A stretch of 64,000 nucleotides of DNA from Maledivibacter sp. Lineage in GTDB: Bacteria; Bacillota; Clostridia; Peptostreptococcales; Caminicellaceae. The notes below the pieces were generated by a model. The model saw only the letters and a program-made list of their open reading frames with translations, was not told the origin of the DNA and ran no database searches. Of the stretch, positions 62,172 through 64,000 are shown piece by piece. The position numbers were made by a program, and so were the translations under genes. Numbering within the stretch: position 1 is the first letter of the stretch; each line of letters starts with the position of its first letter. Where the stretch lies: contig JAOASB010000025.1 in the NCBI GenBank assembly GCA_025210375.1, positions 38,641 to 102,640 on the forward strand, read 5' to 3'.

Positions 62172-63161
62172 TTATGCTCCAAAACGAAAATGTTTTGGAT
62201 TTTCTCCGTAAAACTCCCTAAAATTTCTTGCAAAATGACTGGCATTGCTGTATCCTACAGCACATGAAACTTCTCCAATGTTTAAGTCCTTTTGCTGTAA
62301 TAACTCCTTGGCTTTGACCATTCGTATATGTTTTAAATATCCAAAAATCGTCATATTATAAAGCTGTTTAAATCCTTTTTTTAATTTATACTCATTTAAA
62401 TGCACTTCCTTAGCTAATTGATGAATTGTATATGGCTCAACTATGTTTTCTTCAATCAATAATCTAGCTTGCTCAATTGCATCCTTAGCCTGCTTATCAA
62501 GAAACACTGAATTATCTTCAAGCTTTAATAGATTAATCTCTTTTTCCCATATAAGGGATAATGCCTCTATTGACTTACTTTGCAAATACATCAGTTTTCC
62601 AATATTAGAAAAATCACATGCCATCATTTGGTTAAAAATCGATGTCAGTTCCATTCTTGGTTTATGTGGTTTAGTCAAATCAATTGCCCTAGAGGATCGT
62701 TTGAATTCATTTAAATCTTGATGATATTCAGTATTTAAAAGACTATCAGACACAAAGCGTTCGTCAGCAATAATGGTTATGTATTTAATTCTTCTACCTT
62801 CAACAAGTTTAAATATTCCGCACATTTCTTCTCTAAAATAAACACTCATGTTTCCGCTACTTAGATTCATATCCCTAGCCAAGACTTCATTATGAAACAA
62901 ATTTCCTTCAATCATATAATTGATTTCATAGGGTGGATCGATGAGGTGATACTCAAATCCTATAGATTTTTTCAGATATAAATCCGTGATGCACAGCTCC
63001 AATCCATTTTTAAACCGTATTTGTTCTATGCAGCCTTCTCCAAATTCAGGATTTACATAATACCGTTCATACATGCCAGCCTTTTCACTTTCAAATTTAC
63101 ATTCTTGAACAAAGAACTTATAAAAATCATCGGCATTGGTAACTATGAAATTTTCATTCAC
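62172..63161 (-). CDS. AraC-family regulator of the metallophore cluster (YbtA/PchR-like)
   Basis: 329 residues. N-terminal ligand region (1 to about 215; a sandwich-type domain with YMIEGNLFHNEVLARDMNL) and C-terminal AraC double helix-turn-helix: LAKEVHLNEYKLKKGFKQLYNMTIFGYLKHIRM and IGEVSCAVGYSNASHFARNFREFYGENPKHFR. The start is a GTG at 63161 six bases after GAGAGAGGTG; the frame extends 12 codons upstream without a site. Siderophore-sensing AraC proteins are usually next to the uptake genes they activate, as here. Confidence 0.85.
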   Translation of the reverse strand: MNENFIVTNADDFYKFFVQECKFESEKAGMYERYYVNPEFGEGCIEQIRFKNGLELCITDLYLKKSIGFEYHLIDPPYEINYMIEGNLFHNEVLARDMNLSSGNMSVYFREEMCGIFKLVEGRRIKYITIIADERFVSDSLLNTEYHQDLNEFKRSSRAIDLTKPHKPRMELTSIFNQMMACDFSNIGKLMYLQSKSIEALSLIWEKEINLLKLEDNSVFLDKQAKDAIEQARLLIEENIVEPYTIHQLAKEVHLNEYKLKKGFKQLYNMTIFGYLKHIRMVKAKELLQQKDLNIGEVSCAVGYSNASHFARNFREFYGENPKHFRFGA

Positions 63162-63190
63162 AGCACTCACCTCTCTCAATAAAAAATATA

Positions 63191-63218
63191 TTATCAACGA
63201 CGTTGATAATAGTTATCA
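63191..63218 (-). promoter_or_regulatory. Fur box and overlapping palindrome of the metallophore cluster
   Basis: TGATAAT-A-GTTATCA (63204-63218) is a 7-1-7 Fur-type box over the predicted start point. It overlaps a perfect 9-1-9 palindrome TTATCAACG-A-CGTTGATAA (63191-63209), which may be a second Fur dimer site or the binding site of the AraC protein. Confidence 0.8.
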
Positions 63219-63227
63219 ATATCATCA

Positions 63228-63256
63228 ATTATAATTTATTCTCTCTAAATTGTAAA
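63228..63256 (-). promoter_or_regulatory. Promoter of the AraC/ABC cluster
   Basis: Minus strand TTTACA, 17 bp, TATAAT. The -10 hexamer is perfect and the Fur box lies directly downstream. Confidence 0.78.
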
Positions 63257-63336
63257 GTTTTCCTATTTTATAAAGGTTCTTATTTCTATACTTCTTTATT
63301 GTTATTAGTCCCTTTTTATTAGATTTTGAAAATAGA

Positions 63337-63373
63337 AAAAGACCTTAGCAAACTTAATACTAAGATCTTTTTT
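63337..63373 (-). terminator. Intrinsic terminator, near copy of the one at 53650
   Basis: Minus strand AAAAAAGATCTTAGTATT, then TTTGCTAAGGTCTTTTT: same stem as at 53650-53692. It separates the gene remnant at 63432 from the metallophore promoter. Confidence 0.8.
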
Positions 63374-63431
63374 ATTAAACAAACTATTTACAAAGTTCCT
63401 AGAGCAATCCATAGTACACCCTAAGCATTAC

Positions 63432-63698
63432 TTAAAATGGTACTTTTTCTGCACTAAATGATACATAATCCACATTGTCTTTCCATCCTCTAAGTCCTAT
63501 GCATCCATCTACATTAAGCTTAGAATCTTGAGTTTTTATGTATGACTTTCCTTCTACAAACACTTCTATTGCGTTTCCTATTTTTTCAACACGAAGATCA
63601 TATTCCTTACCACTTTTTACATCAAAGCCAAGCTCAACTTCCTTTAATCTATTCCAACTATTATTAGCACATTCAATGTGTAAAGTATATATAAACAT
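63432..63698 (-). pseudogene. Fragment of a concanavalin-A-like (glycosidase or lectin) domain
   Basis: 88 codons. KEVELGFDVKSGKEYDLRVEKIGNAIEVFVEGKSYI and DGCIGLRGWKDNVDYVSFSAEKVPF look like the C-terminal half of a LamG/concanavalin-type beta sandwich, as in secreted glycosidases. The likely Met at 63698 has only a poor upstream site, there is no signal peptide and the front of the domain is missing, so this is probably the tail of a decayed gene. The similarity is by pattern only. Confidence 0.45.
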
Positions 63699-63780
63699 AT
63701 TAGCCCTACATAAATTTCGTTTTATTTACAAACAAATGCCAAAATACAGGTATTATCTGCAAGGCAAAAGGTGATTATGT

Positions 63781-63876
63781 ATGTATATCTACTTGACAAA
63801 AGCAGAAAAAAAGCACCAATTGACTTTTAATCAAATTGTGCTTTTTTGTGATTGGTTACTTGAGGAAATTGCATAA
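63781..63876 (+). pseudogene. Short ORF truncated by element B
   Basis: 31 codons, MYIYLTKAEKKHQLTFNQ and on to DWLLEEIA. The ATG has AAAAGGTG upstream at suitable spacing. Its stop codon and last six residues come from the left end of element B copy 6. It looks like the start of a gene cut off by the repeat, or chance. No family recognised. Confidence 0.3.
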
Positions 63877-64000
63877 CTCTTACTTGGCACAATTGCATAT
63901 GCGAATATCATCCTTAATTTAATTACTTAAGATATAAGCATATTTGGTGGTATAGCTTTGAAGATTTTTAAACTACATGTAGTAGATGGTTTTTATAGAA
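63857..64000. repeat. Hairpin element B, copy 6 (runs past window end)
   Basis: TACTTGAGGAAATTGCATAA opens the element, and GGTGGTATAGCTTTGAAGAT, CTACATGTAGTAGATGG follow in the order of the inverted copy at 46093. An extra stretch of about 40 bp (roughly 63899-63945) interrupts the central part. The right end lies beyond the window. Confidence 0.7.

Overview
The window reads as chromosomal DNA of an AT-rich, anaerobic, Gram-positive bacterium of the Clostridia/Tissierellia type. The base composition is low in G+C and ribosome binding sites are strong AGGAGG-like sequences. Thiazole synthesis uses the oxygen-sensitive radical-SAM enzyme ThiH. There is a 2-hydroxyacyl-CoA dehydratase-type activase, and Firmicute-style Fur boxes and lipoproteins are present. 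No rRNA, tRNA, CRISPR array, prophage or transposase gene was seen.

Layout. 0-3.7 kb: the end of a thiamine operon (thiG partial, thiH, thiC, tenI). 3.7-9 kb: a TrpR-like regulator, a small orphan ORF among short repeats, and a DUF2339/DUF3999-like envelope pair. 9-19.2 kb (minus strand): an MFS transporter, a UbiB-like kinase, a two-component pair, a three-gene acyl-CoA dehydratase activase group, and two DUF421 membrane proteins separated by a small inverted-repeat element. 19.3-20.6 kb: a probable alpha-ribazole transporter and kinase (cblT-cblS) for cobalamin salvage. 21-30 kb: a membrane protein, then a two-component system with an ABC-2 exporter and two related lipoproteins. 30-37.3 kb: a PucR-type regulator divergent from a permease and three M20 amidohydrolases.

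37.5-46.6 kb: a nine-gene aromatic operon on the minus strand, aroF-tyrA-aroB-aroA-aroC-pheA-aroE-aroK-aroQ. It covers the whole route from DAHP to chorismate plus the first steps to Phe and Tyr, with no trp genes. It starts from a consensus promoter. The leader holds an ORF extraordinarily rich in Phe/Tyr codons, followed by a perfect intrinsic terminator and a possible antiterminator, which looks like a translational attenuator. 46.7-53.6 kb is metal homeostasis: a DUF2325 protein behind a Fur box, a zinc-type cluster (znuA-znuC-znuB plus a DUF318/DUF1980 pair) behind a palindromic operator, a Fur-family regulator, and a DUF134/DUF5320 pair with its own operator. 53.7-63.2 kb is a Fur-box-controlled iron/metallophore locus: an AraC regulator, two fused ABC half-transporters and a five-gene Nik/Opp-type ABC importer.

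The gaps carry at least three families of short non-coding hairpin elements (called A, B and C here; 4, 6 plus one remnant, and 2 copies) and several single ones. They lie at operon boundaries. Two half copies of B, each beside a copy of A, bracket the zinc cluster. One B copy lies between the aromatic attenuator and aroF. The two C copies each end a few bases before the ribosome binding site of a membrane-protein gene.
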